From the NCBI GenBank assembly GCA_964215915.1, contig CAXPEB010000077.1, positions 1 through 58,952 on the forward strand: DNA of 58,952 nt, in the 5' to 3' direction. Positions 7,751 to 15,944 of the stretch are shown piece after piece; positions within the stretch are counted from its first letter, which is position 1, and every line of letters starts with the position of its first letter. The notes under the pieces are model-generated. The model was given only the letters and a program-made list of their open reading frames with translations. It was not told the DNA's origin and searched no databases. The stretch comes from UBA8524 sp964215915. Lineage in GTDB: Bacteria; Bacteroidota; Bacteroidia; UBA8524. The position numbers were made by a program, and so were the translations under genes.

Positions 7751-8923
7751 ATGAAACACTGTTTGATCTTATTGCTACTCTTTACACAGGCATTGCCCGG
7801 TGTAGCACAGAAAGCTGAACCCGTTTACAGTTTTGCCCGTGAGCAACACGAAATAAACTGGTACCTGGAACAGGCCGAGGCCTGGAAAAAGGAAACGCAG
7901 AAAAACCCGAAAAACGGACTGGCCTGGTATTACTGCTATTATGCCAACCGCATCCTCCTTTACCATGAGCATGGAAAGGAAAACAACACGGAATTGTACA
8001 AGAAGCGTATTGATGATCTCCTGGAGGAGATGAAAAAAAATATCCCCGACAGTTACGAATACAACCTCTGTGTTTGGGCTCATGGCGGGCTCAACCTGGA
8101 GCTTCTTCCCTACCTGGAAAAAGCAAACGAACTTGGCCCCAACCGGGTGGAACACCTCGACCATATGGTCAATATCGCCGAGATCAATCGAAATATGAAG
8201 GAGCGCGACCGGTACACCCTGAAACTAAAAGAAGGAGGGGTAGTCTCACCGGGGATGCTGAATTACAACTACAATGTACTGAGCGGACTGGAAGAAAATG
8301 CCATACTGCTTACCGCAGGCGATAACGACACCTATCCCGCCTTTGTGCTTCAGGCTATGGGCATACGCCGGGATGTGACCGTCATCAACTTCAGCCTGCT
8401 ACAGATTGATGACTACCGCGAAAAGATTTTCCGGGAGTTGGGTGTTGAATCGCTGGGTTTCCGCATCTGGGACGAACCCGATTCTGTTGGGGTACGTATA
8501 AAAAGAATGGAGAAACTGCTCCTCGGTTTGCTGGCAGGGAACAAAAAAGAGCATCCCGTATATGTGGCCCTGACCGCAGCAGGCAGTGAAAGGCATGTCA
8601 AGCCCTACGAAGACAAACTGTACCTGACCGGACTGGCTTACCAGTTTTGTGAAACCCAACCCGATCATATTGCCCGGCTGCGCAGGAATTTTGAGAAGAC
8701 ATACCGGCTTGATTACCTGGGGACGCATTTCTACAGCGATATTTCCGAAGAGCTGGTTCGCACCATTAACCGGAATTACCTGGTGCCTATGATCAAGTTA
8801 TTTGAGCATTACCAAAACAGCGACGAACAAAACCGGGCTGCCTGGATAAAAGCACTTATTTTAGAGGTGGCCACCGGAACTCCGGATGAAAAGGCCGTGA
8901 AAGAAATGCTAAAGGAAAAATAG
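7751..8923 (+). CDS. Secreted protein with DUF2723-type GDNDTYP core
   Basis: It has a signal peptide (residues 1-20, cut after GVAQ) and is then predicted to be soluble and periplasmic. The first half is helical and TPR-like. Residues 170-220 contain NYNYNVLSGL, a GDNDTYPAFVLQ motif at 190-200 and IRRDVTVINFSLL. This block strongly resembles the C-terminal soluble part of DUF2723/TMEM260-type proteins of Bacteroidota, but here it lacks the membrane domain. Function is unknown; a role in processing glycosylated surface proteins is only suggested by the GT-C gene just upstream. The sigma factor gene begins two bases after its stop, suggesting one transcript. Confidence 0.7.
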   Translation: MKHCLILLLLFTQALPGVAQKAEPVYSFAREQHEINWYLEQAEAWKKETQKNPKNGLAWYYCYYANRILLYHEHGKENNTELYKKRIDDLLEEMKKNIPDSYEYNLCVWAHGGLNLELLPYLEKANELGPNRVEHLDHMVNIAEINRNMKERDRYTLKLKEGGVVSPGMLNYNYNVLSGLEENAILLTAGDNDTYPAFVLQAMGIRRDVTVINFSLLQIDDYREKIFRELGVESLGFRIWDEPDSVGVRIKRMEKLLLGLLAGNKKEHPVYVALTAAGSERHVKPYEDKLYLTGLAYQFCETQPDHIARLRRNFEKTYRLDYLGTHFYSDISEELVRTINRNYLVPMIKLFEHYQNSDEQNRAAWIKALILEVATGTPDEKAVKEMLKEK

Positions 8924-8925
8924 GT

Positions 8926-9507
8926 TTGCGGCTCTTTCGTCAACGGTCCCTGCGGTCTCAGTCGGATGAAGCGCTTTACCGTGCACTCTGCGACGGAGAC
9001 CGCTCGGCGCTTGAAGTACTCTACGACCGTTACTTCGACCGCCTGAGTTGGTATGCCATACAGTTTCTGGGCGAAGAAGAAACTGCCAGGGACCTGGTGC
9101 AGGATGTATTCCTGAAGATTATACAAAAACCGGCCAGCTTCGATACACGGAGAAATTTCGCTACCTGGGTTTATAGCGTGGTCAGCAATGCCTGCAAGAG
9201 CCAGTTGCGGAGCGGAGCCAACCGCCGGCGAATTCTCTCCGGGCAGGCTGCCGGGGCCATTCAGCAACCGGCGTCCAATCACTCAGGCGATTTGGAATGG
9301 AAAAGAAAGCTGATGGCTCATGCTTTTACCGGCTTGTCGGACCGGGAACAGCTGCTGTTTGTATTCCGGTTTCAGTATGAATTAAAGATTCGGGAGATAG
9401 CGGAAAGGATGGATATACCGGAAGGTACCGTAAAATCAGGGTTGTATAACCTGCTAAAAAAATTGAATCAGGCACTTAAAGCGCACAAAGATGAATTTGA
9501 ATATTGA
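8926..9507 (+). CDS. ECF RNA polymerase sigma factor
   Basis: The sigma-70 family extracytoplasmic-function factor has region 2 at about residues 15-85 (ALEVLYDRYFDRLSW, then ARDLVQDVFLKI, then TWVYSVVSNACKSQLR) and region 4 at about 130-185 (LSDREQLLFVFRFQYELKIREIAERMDIPEGTVKSGLYNLLKKL, helix-turn-helix). The only upstream start is TTG 8926, two bases after the preceding stop, consistent with translational coupling. Its 3' end overlaps the putative membrane partner by 17 bases, the arrangement expected for a sigma/anti-sigma pair. Confidence 0.93.
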   Translation: MRLFRQRSLRSQSDEALYRALCDGDRSALEVLYDRYFDRLSWYAIQFLGEEETARDLVQDVFLKIIQKPASFDTRRNFATWVYSVVSNACKSQLRSGANRRRILSGQAAGAIQQPASNHSGDLEWKRKLMAHAFTGLSDREQLLFVFRFQYELKIREIAERMDIPEGTVKSGLYNLLKKLNQALKAHKDEFEY

Positions 9508-10093
9508 AGAACTACCCGATTGGCTGTACAACCTGCTTTGTCACAAAGCGTATGAGGAGCTGGACAGTTCGGAAAAGGAGCGGGTAAACGCTTGGATGGA
9601 GGAAGAGACCTATACCGATTTCCGGGAAATCATTAGGATGGGCAGGGTGGAGGAAAGCAATGACGGCAGGAAGGAAGCTCTCCTTGCGGCTTTTGATGCC
9701 CGGCCTACAGTACTGTGGAAACGCCATGTCCCCTTGTGGCAGGCTGCTGCGGCGCTGGTATTATTGCTTTGCGTCAGCTGGGTTTTCTTATGGATAGGAA
9801 AACCGGAAGTAAGGGAAAAGGTGGTCTATATCGACAGTATCAAGCTGGATACGGTGTATATAGAAAAGCCTTCCGATACCTTTTACATAGAGAAGCCGGT
9901 AAATATCTATATCCCTCAGAGCCAAAGCCCGGTTCCCCTGGTCCGTCATGAATCGCCTGCGCGTCAGGCAGCACCGGTAACCGGTATCCATGTGGTAAGA
10001 CCCGATAAGGCCGACAGTATGCTCAATACCCTGCGGGGAGGCAGCATGCAAGACGACAGCCTCCGGCGCAGGTTCTCCTTTGTGACACTCTGA
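9491..10093 (+). CDS. Single-pass membrane protein, putative anti-sigma partner
   Basis: The 200-residue protein has a cytosolic N-terminal region of about 78 residues, one membrane helix (LWQAAAALVLLLCVSWVFLWI, about 80-102), and a periplasmic tail with degenerate repeats (VYIDSIKLDTVYIEK, then SDTFYIEKPVNIYI). No zinc-binding HxxxCxxC anti-sigma motif is visible. The topology, the overlap with the sigma gene and the N-terminal EERVNAW-type helices make an anti-sigma role likely but unproven. The C-terminus (RRRFSFVTL) is odd for a periplasmic tail. The stop lies six bases from the stop of the convergent DUF5723 gene. Confidence 0.72.
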   Translation: MNLNIEELPDWLYNLLCHKAYEELDSSEKERVNAWMEEETYTDFREIIRMGRVEESNDGRKEALLAAFDARPTVLWKRHVPLWQAAAALVLLLCVSWVFLWIGKPEVREKVVYIDSIKLDTVYIEKPSDTFYIEKPVNIYIPQSQSPVPLVRHESPARQAAPVTGIHVVRPDKADSMLNTLRGGSMQDDSLRRRFSFVTL

Positions 10094-10098
10094 ACCCC

Positions 10099-11550
10099 TC
10101 AAAAAGCTTTGAAGCGTTCAATGCTGGGGTCGCGTTTGTAGCGGATATTGAAACAAAGGCCGGTGTACAGCGAGAGGTTATGTGCTTTGGTACGGAAGGG
10201 TACAAAAACATTGTTCGTGCCCAGGAAAAAGGGACCTGCTTTCATCAGGGCTCCGATTCCCAGCGACCTGCTTTCCGGTACAATACGGAGCGGGAACCCG
10301 AAAGTGAAGTACGCCGATTCCTTGCGGATAAAGAGGCTCAGCGAGCTGGGCTGATACAGGTTTTCCATCACCGAACGATCCCTGAGATTCTGAATGTACT
10401 CGGTGTACAGAAACCATTTCCGGTTCAGCCGGATGTCCACTGCTACCCTCAGGTTGGCCGGGAGCTTCATGCTTAGCTGGTTGCTGCTGCTGATCACATC
10501 CGATTTTTCCGCCCATTCTTTAAAATTTGGCTTTTGGGGTTCCTTGGGGTTTGGTGCCGGTTGTGGTTCCAGTCTTTGGTTGAAGTTGTATTCCGCATCC
10601 TGTATACCTGCCCCTTCCATATTCACATAACCAAGGTCGTTCAATGAAACCGCTACCCGCCAGTTGTAGAGGGTTTCCGTACGTTGCCGGAAATGTTTGG
10701 TTTTTTTCCCGGGGTTATTGATACGGAAACGGTGCCGCATCCTTGCCGGCCGGCTTTCAAAGACCATCCCGATGTCGGCTCCCATTCCCGTACCGATTCC
10801 TCCACCGAACCCGAACAGGTCGCTGGTAGACGGGTATTTCTGTTTGAGGTTGGTGCTGGCCAGGCGGAAGCGGGCATTTAGTCCGGCTTCTGTGCCATTA
10901 TGCTCTACCGAAACATTTCTCAGTTCGACAATATATGCGAAGCGCGAAACGGTGTATTTAAAGGTGGCACCTAAGATGATCCGGTAGTTCAGCTCGTTGA
11001 CAATCACCTGGCTGATACCCGCCCCGTATTCGCGGTAGCCGGCCATACGTATCTTCAAAGCCAGGTCGGGTTGGCCGGCGAGTGGATCAATTTGTTGTTG
11101 GGTCAGCACAGGCAGTAGCGAGCTGCCAAGTTCCGTATTACTACCTACTATCCGATCGCGGGCATAGGCAAAGAGCGCGCTGTGTTCGGTAAGTTTTACC
11201 CGGAAGGAGGGAAGGAGGATTTGCGCATTAAGGTGCATCACCGGTTTTTTAGGCAATGGATCATCAAGTGCATAAAGGGGATAGGTTACACCCGGGCGCT
11301 GCTGTCGTTTGGGTTTGCCGGACAGCATTTGCCAAAGCGAGTAATCGAGCGAAAGGTAAAGCGCATTGCTTTCCATGCTTGCACCGGCTCCGGCCAGATT
11401 TACACTGAGCCAATCCGGACCGTTAAGTCCGTAGGCGGGGTTGTTCAGGCAGGAATAAATGCCGGAGGTGTTTCCGGCACCTACAAGATCAAGACTTTGT
11501 CCATAAACCAAACTGCCTGCAAATTGAAAGAACAAGAGTAGTTTTTTCAT
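10099..11550 (-). CDS. DUF5723-like outer-membrane beta-barrel protein
   Basis: The protein of about 483 residues has a signal peptide (MKKLLLFFQFAGSLVYGQ). An N-terminal segment with SCLNNPAYGLNG and SVNLAGAGA is followed by alternating amphipathic strands ending in an aromatic-rich C-terminus, typical of Bacteroidota outer-membrane barrel proteins annotated DUF5723 (related in layout to PorV/FadL-like proteins). The frame extends to 11607, but ATG 11550 creates the signal peptide and is chosen. Residues around 330-360 are Pro/Glu/Lys-rich (PQPAPNPKEPQKP), probably a surface or periplasmic loop. Function is unknown. Confidence 0.7.
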   Translation of the reverse strand: MKKLLLFFQFAGSLVYGQSLDLVGAGNTSGIYSCLNNPAYGLNGPDWLSVNLAGAGASMESNALYLSLDYSLWQMLSGKPKRQQRPGVTYPLYALDDPLPKKPVMHLNAQILLPSFRVKLTEHSALFAYARDRIVGSNTELGSSLLPVLTQQQIDPLAGQPDLALKIRMAGYREYGAGISQVIVNELNYRIILGATFKYTVSRFAYIVELRNVSVEHNGTEAGLNARFRLASTNLKQKYPSTSDLFGFGGGIGTGMGADIGMVFESRPARMRHRFRINNPGKKTKHFRQRTETLYNWRVAVSLNDLGYVNMEGAGIQDAEYNFNQRLEPQPAPNPKEPQKPNFKEWAEKSDVISSSNQLSMKLPANLRVAVDIRLNRKWFLYTEYIQNLRDRSVMENLYQPSSLSLFIRKESAYFTFGFPLRIVPESRSLGIGALMKAGPFFLGTNNVFVPFRTKAHNLSLYTGLCFNIRYKRDPSIERFKAF

Positions 11551-11652
11551 GGCGCAGGGATTTATTCCTAAGACGACACATTTGTGGCTGGCGTTGTACA
11601 GGTCCACGAAAAATACCTACAGGAAATCGTTAAAGGTATATCCCTTAAACCA

Positions 11653-11687
11653 TTAAAAAGCCCGACAGACCAAAATCTGCCGGGCTT
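11653..11687 (-). terminator. Terminator downstream of lpdA
   Basis: On the minus strand a 12-bp stem with one mismatch (AAGCCCG.CAGA against TCTG.CGGGCTT), with a six-base loop, is followed by a short T-run. It lies about 29 bases past the lpdA stop and before the DUF5723 start, separating the two transcripts. Confidence 0.8.
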
Positions 11688-11715
11688 GCGGTAATTTTAT
11701 TTATGGATGGATAGC

Positions 11716-13104
11716 CTAGAGATGGATGCACTCGCCGTATGCTTCGGCGGCAGCTTCCATAATGGCTTCGCTCATGGTCGGGTGCGGGTGTACGGTTGTG
11801 ATGATCTCATGGCCGGTGGTTTCCAGTTTTCGGGCGGCAACCACTTCCGCGATCATCTCGGTAACATTGGCACCGATCATATGGGCTCCCAGCCATTCAC
11901 CGTATTTGGCGTCGAAAATCACTTTGACAAAACCGTCTTTGGCTCCGGCGGCAGAAGCTTTTCCGGATGCCGAGAAGGGGAACTTACCTACCTTGATCTC
12001 ATAACCTGCCTCTTTGGCCTGTTTTTCCGTCATACCAACGGAAGCCACTTCCGGCCAGCAGTAGGTACAGCTTGGGATATTGCCGTAGTCCAGCGGGTGC
12101 GGGTTCATACCGGCTATTTTTTCTACACAGATGATTCCTTCTGCGGAGGCCACGTGAGCCAGTGCCGGTCCTTTAACGATATCCCCGATGGCGTAAACAC
12201 CGTCGACATTGGTTTTGTAGTAGTCGTCTACCAGCACCTTGCCTTTTTCGGTTTTAACACCCAGGGTTTCCAGTCCGATATTTTCCAGGTTGGTGCTTAC
12301 TCCCACGGCGGAGATCACCACGTCGCATTCCAGCTTCTCTTCTCCTTTTTTGGTTTTCACCGTTACAGTACATCCCTTTCCGGCAGTGTCCACATGTGTC
12401 ACTTCCGATTCGGTCATGATACTCATGCCGTTCTTTTTATAGATTCTGGTAAGCTGTTTGGAAACTTCTTCGTCTTCCAGGGGAAGGATATTGGGCAGGA
12501 ACTCCACGATGGTTACCTCAGCACCCATGGCGTGGTAGAAATAAGCAAACTCGCAACCGATGGCACCGGATCCCACTACCACTACCTTTTTCGGCATTTT
12601 GGGCAGAACCATGGCATCGCGGTAACCCACGATCTTTTTGCCGTCGATTTTCATAGCCGGCAATTCGCGTGAACGGGCACCCGTTGCCAGGATGATATTC
12701 TTCGCTTCGTGTACTTCTTTCTTCCCGTCCTCGGCGGCTACTTCCACCTTGCCTTTGGCAACCAGCTTACCGTAACCGTTCAGTACCGTGATATTGTTCT
12801 TTTTCATCAGGAACTGAACCCCTTTACTCATGCCTTCGGCTACACCACGGGAACGTTTGATCACCGATTCGAAATCAACGGATGAATCCTTCACGGAGAT
12901 GCCATAATCCGAGGCGTGATTGATGTATTCAAACACCTGTGCCGATTTCAACAGGGCTTTGGTAGGGATACAGCCCCAGTTGAGGCAAATGCCGCCGAGG
13001 CTTTCTTTTTCCACGATGGCCACTTTCATTTTCAACTGGGCTGCCCGGATAGCTGCTACGTAACCTCCGGGGCCACTGCCTATAACGATAAGATCAAAAT
13101 TCAT
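11716..13104 (-). CDS. lpdA: Dihydrolipoyl dehydrogenase (E3)
   Basis: It reoxidises dihydrolipoamide in the 2-oxoacid dehydrogenase and glycine cleavage complexes with NAD+. The N-terminal FAD-binding motif is GSGPGGYVAAIRAAQ, the redox-active disulfide is Cys40/Cys45 in GGICLNWGCIPTKALL, the NAD-binding motif is VVVGSGAIGCEFAYFY, and the C-terminal dimerisation domain contains the catalytic pair in HPHPTMSEAIMEA. The 462-residue length is normal. The E1 and E2 subunits are not in the window. A MATE exporter gene lies 40 bases upstream on the same strand. Confidence 0.97.
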   Translation of the reverse strand: MNFDLIVIGSGPGGYVAAIRAAQLKMKVAIVEKESLGGICLNWGCIPTKALLKSAQVFEYINHASDYGISVKDSSVDFESVIKRSRGVAEGMSKGVQFLMKKNNITVLNGYGKLVAKGKVEVAAEDGKKEVHEAKNIILATGARSRELPAMKIDGKKIVGYRDAMVLPKMPKKVVVVGSGAIGCEFAYFYHAMGAEVTIVEFLPNILPLEDEEVSKQLTRIYKKNGMSIMTESEVTHVDTAGKGCTVTVKTKKGEEKLECDVVISAVGVSTNLENIGLETLGVKTEKGKVLVDDYYKTNVDGVYAIGDIVKGPALAHVASAEGIICVEKIAGMNPHPLDYGNIPSCTYCWPEVASVGMTEKQAKEAGYEIKVGKFPFSASGKASAAGAKDGFVKVIFDAKYGEWLGAHMIGANVTEMIAEVVAARKLETTGHEIITTVHPHPTMSEAIMEAAAEAYGECIHL

Positions 13105-13144
13105 ATGCGGATTTTTTGCGCCCGCAAGTTAATAAAAGTGAGCC

Positions 13145-14551
13145 TTACACCTTCACCTCTTTCCATTTCCCACGGCGAAACAGGGCTATGGCTGCAATGG
13201 CATACAGAGAATGGGCAATGGCAATGGTGGCAAAGACTCCGTCGCTGCCCATTTCCAGGGTGATTGCCAACAAATACGCCAGCGGGATCTGTATGGCCCA
13301 GAAGACGATCAGGCTGATATACATGGGAGTATAGGTATCACCTGCCCCGTTGAAGGCCTGTCCGATCACCATTCCATAGCTAAAGAAGATATACCCCAGA
13401 CAGATGATCTTAAGTGCCGATCTTCCTATTTCTGTCACGTTTTCGTTCTGACCGAAAAGCGAAAGAATGGGGCCGGCGAAGAAAAAGAAGACCAATGACA
13501 CCGCAAGCAGGAAGGCCGTATTGTACAAGGCCGTCCGCCAAACGGAAGTCTCTGCCCTGTCAGGTGCCCCCGCACCCAGGTTCTGTCCCACCAGGGTGGC
13601 CGCGGCATTGGCCATGCCCCAGGAAGGCAGCAGGGTGAAGACGATCACCCGGAAGGCAATGGTATACCCCGCCAGTGCTTCCTCCCCGAATTCCGACATG
13701 ATCCTCACCAGGAAGATCCAGCTGGCCGATTCAATCAGGAACTGGGAAACACCACCTGCCGAAAGCCGTACCATTTCCCAGATGGTTTTGGCCCTGATGA
13801 CCACATTTTCTTTGACCAGGTGTATGATGGAAGAACCGTTCAGCAAACGGTATAATTGGAACAATACCCCCGCCGATCGTCCGATGGTGGTGGCCACAGC
13901 CGCACCCGTTACACCCATTGCCGGGATAGGCCCCCAGCCGAAGATGAGGATAGGATCCAGGATGATGTTCAGTCCGTTGGCCAGCCAAAGCGATTGCATG
14001 GCGATGGTTGGGTTACCCGCGCCGCGGAATACCGCGTTGAGCAGGAAGAGCAGCAGGATGCTGAGGTTTCCGCCGTACATGACCCGGGTATAACCGATCC
14101 CTTCATCGATCAATTCCTCGGAACCGCCCATCAGCGAAAGCACACTGTGGGCGCCGAAAAAGCCGGATACACCGAGAACCACCCCGATGATCAGGGCCAG
14201 CGTAATGGCCTGAAAGGCGGCATCAGCCGCCCGCTTCGGGTTTTTTTCGCCGATCCTGCGCGAAATGATGGCGGTAGTAGCCATGCTCATGCCCACCGCC
14301 ATGGAATACAGGATCATCATCACCGATTCGGTGAGCCCTACTGTGGCAACGGCATTGACGCTAACCTTGGAAACAAAGTACACGTCGATCACCGCAAACA
14401 GCGATTCCATGATCATTTCCGCGATCATAGGCACAGCCAGCAACAGGATCGCCCGGTTGATGGAGCCGCTGGTATAATCGTACTCCTTCCCCATGAGCGC
14501 ACCTGCCAATAATTTAAGCGCAGATGTTTTTTCTGTACCCTGTTCAGACAT
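13145..14551 (-). CDS. MATE-family multidrug/Na+ antiporter
   Basis: The 468-residue protein has about twelve membrane helices in two homologous halves. Diagnostic segments are AVPMIAEMIMESLFAVIDVYFVSKV near the N-terminus, VATVGLTES, an ATTAIISRRIGEKNPKRA loop after helix 2-3, and GWGPIPAMGVTGAAVATTIGRSAG in the middle. By family it exports cationic compounds with Na+ or H+. A Na+-coupled type would fit an organism with Na+-NQR, but that is inference. A TAAATTCG element six bases before the ATG resembles the -7 elements seen elsewhere in the window. Confidence 0.93.
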   Translation of the reverse strand: MSEQGTEKTSALKLLAGALMGKEYDYTSGSINRAILLLAVPMIAEMIMESLFAVIDVYFVSKVSVNAVATVGLTESVMMILYSMAVGMSMATTAIISRRIGEKNPKRAADAAFQAITLALIIGVVLGVSGFFGAHSVLSLMGGSEELIDEGIGYTRVMYGGNLSILLLFLLNAVFRGAGNPTIAMQSLWLANGLNIILDPILIFGWGPIPAMGVTGAAVATTIGRSAGVLFQLYRLLNGSSIIHLVKENVVIRAKTIWEMVRLSAGGVSQFLIESASWIFLVRIMSEFGEEALAGYTIAFRVIVFTLLPSWGMANAAATLVGQNLGAGAPDRAETSVWRTALYNTAFLLAVSLVFFFFAGPILSLFGQNENVTEIGRSALKIICLGYIFFSYGMVIGQAFNGAGDTYTPMYISLIVFWAIQIPLAYLLAITLEMGSDGVFATIAIAHSLYAIAAIALFRRGKWKEVKV

Positions 14552-14677
14552 AGGCCGCGAATTTACGGGCTCTTGTATTGCCTATGCATGAAAATAGATG
14601 AGTGCCGCATTTTGTTTAATGGATGATGATTCGATGCTAAGAAAAGAGTGAGGTAGTGGGTGGGATGGCCTTCAGCC

Positions 14678-15292
14678 TTACAAATCCACTTCGCCTTTTC
14701 CCTGCCGAACCAATACCGGCTCTCCGTCCACGCAGTCGATAATCGTTGAGGGCTGGTGGTCTCCGGGACCTCCGTCGATAAACAGATCGATCTGGGACCC
14801 GAATTTTTCGTAGATCTCATCAGGATCGGTCAGGTATTCGCGGATCTCGTCTTCCGAGTGTATGGATGACGAAACAAGCGGGTAGTCCAACGCGGCAAGT
14901 AACTCATGGACGATGGTATTGTCCGGAACCCGGATACCCACGGTCTTTTTGTTGGTCTGAAACAGCTTGGGCACGAGTCGGCTGGCCTTCAGAATAAAGG
15001 TATACGGCCCGGGCAGGCAATGCTTCATCAGCTTAAAAACCGTGGAATTGATCGGCGCGGTATAATTGCTAAGGTGCCTGAGGTCGGCACAGATCAGCGA
15101 CAGGTTGGCCTTTTCCGGCTTTTTTCCCAGGATGCGGCATACGCGTTCTATCGCCCGGTTATTGTCCAGGTCACAGCCCAGGGCATAGATGGAATCCGTA
15201 GGAAAGATCACCACCCCTCCCGACCGGATGACCTCAGCGGCTTGCTGGATCTTGCGTGGTTCCGGGTTGACGGGATGGATCTGCAGACGCAT
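14678..15292 (-). CDS. YciO/Sua5-YrdC family threonylcarbamoyl-AMP synthase-like protein
   Basis: The YrdC-fold protein (204 residues) has the family landmarks GGVVIFPTDSIYALGCD, RILGKKPEKANLSLIC, CLPGPYTFILKAS, VGIRVPDN and the C-terminal STIIDCVDGEPVLVRQG. YrdC/Sua5 proteins make threonylcarbamoyl-AMP for tRNA t6A37. The PTDSIYALGCD form and the length match the YciO subgroup, whose in vivo role is less certain. It begins four bases after the stop of the haaO gene, indicating a two-gene operon. Confidence 0.88.
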   Translation of the reverse strand: MRLQIHPVNPEPRKIQQAAEVIRSGGVVIFPTDSIYALGCDLDNNRAIERVCRILGKKPEKANLSLICADLRHLSNYTAPINSTVFKLMKHCLPGPYTFILKASRLVPKLFQTNKKTVGIRVPDNTIVHELLAALDYPLVSSSIHSEDEIREYLTDPDEIYEKFGSQIDLFIDGGPGDHQPSTIIDCVDGEPVLVRQGKGEVDL

Positions 15293-15296
15293 GGGT

Positions 15297-15821
15297 TCAG
15301 GTTTTTTTCACCGGACGCTCCATACGCTGCCCGCAATTCTTGCAGGTGCTGTGCTCTGCGTTGTCGTAAAAACGTTCGAAAATCGGAGGGAGCTGCTTTA
15401 CAATATCGGTCACGTACTCATACTCCTCGTACAGCTTTTCCCCGCAGTTTTCGCAGTACCACAGGAAACCGTCCAGTTCCTTCTTCTCGCGTTTTCTTTC
15501 GATAACAAGTCCGACGGTATTCGGTCCGCGTTGCGGACTGTGCGGCACGCGCGGGGGAAGCAGGAAAATATCGCCTTCTTTGATATGGATATCACGGGGC
15601 TTTCCCTCGTCGATAATCTTCACGGTGACATCGCCCTCAAGCTGGTAAAAAAATTCTTCACCCTCGTTGTAATGGTAGTCTTTACGTGAATTGGGGCCTC
15701 CGACCACCATGACGATGAACTCGGAATCTTCCCAAACCTGTACATTCCCCACCGGTGGCTTGAGCAGGTGGCGGTGTTCATCGATCCATTGCCTGAAATT
15801 AAAAGGAGCAGCTACAGCCAT
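15297..15821 (-). CDS. haaO: 3-hydroxyanthranilate 3,4-dioxygenase
   Basis: This Fe(II) cupin enzyme cleaves 3-hydroxyanthranilate to aminocarboxymuconate semialdehyde on the kynurenine route to quinolinate/NAD. The cupin core has the metal and substrate pattern YHYNEGEEFFYQLEGD and LLPPRVPHSPQRG. The C-terminal rubredoxin-like iron site is formed by CENCG and CKNCG, as in bacterial enzymes. ATG 15821 (MAVAAPFNF) is preferred over the TTG/ATG-like extension to 15851. No other kynurenine gene is in the window. A plausible TTG-N20-TACCTTGC promoter lies 19 bases before the start. Confidence 0.94.
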   Translation of the reverse strand: MAVAAPFNFRQWIDEHRHLLKPPVGNVQVWEDSEFIVMVVGGPNSRKDYHYNEGEEFFYQLEGDVTVKIIDEGKPRDIHIKEGDIFLLPPRVPHSPQRGPNTVGLVIERKREKKELDGFLWYCENCGEKLYEEYEYVTDIVKQLPPIFERFYDNAEHSTCKNCGQRMERPVKKT

Positions 15822-15839
15822 GATTACCTGAATTTTTCG

Positions 15840-15870
15840 GCAAGGTAGCAATTCGCCTCAGCTTCTTCAA
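15840..15870 (-). promoter_or_regulatory. Bacteroidota-type promoter for haaO-yciO
   Basis: On the minus strand TTG (15870-15868), 20 bases, then TACCTTGC (15847-15840). The -7 element deviates from TAnnTTTG in its last positions, so the call is moderate. Confidence 0.45.
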
Positions 15871-15944
15871 GCCGCGAATGGCTCCGAATTCATCGACGCT
15901 TAATACGAACTCATCCCTCAATTGCTATTTTCGTGCATTCTTTC

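Noticed and set aside
11707..12672. Plus-strand open frame of 321 codons
   Set aside because: It is antisense to lpdA and has a His/Phe/Gly-biased translation typical of shadow frames.
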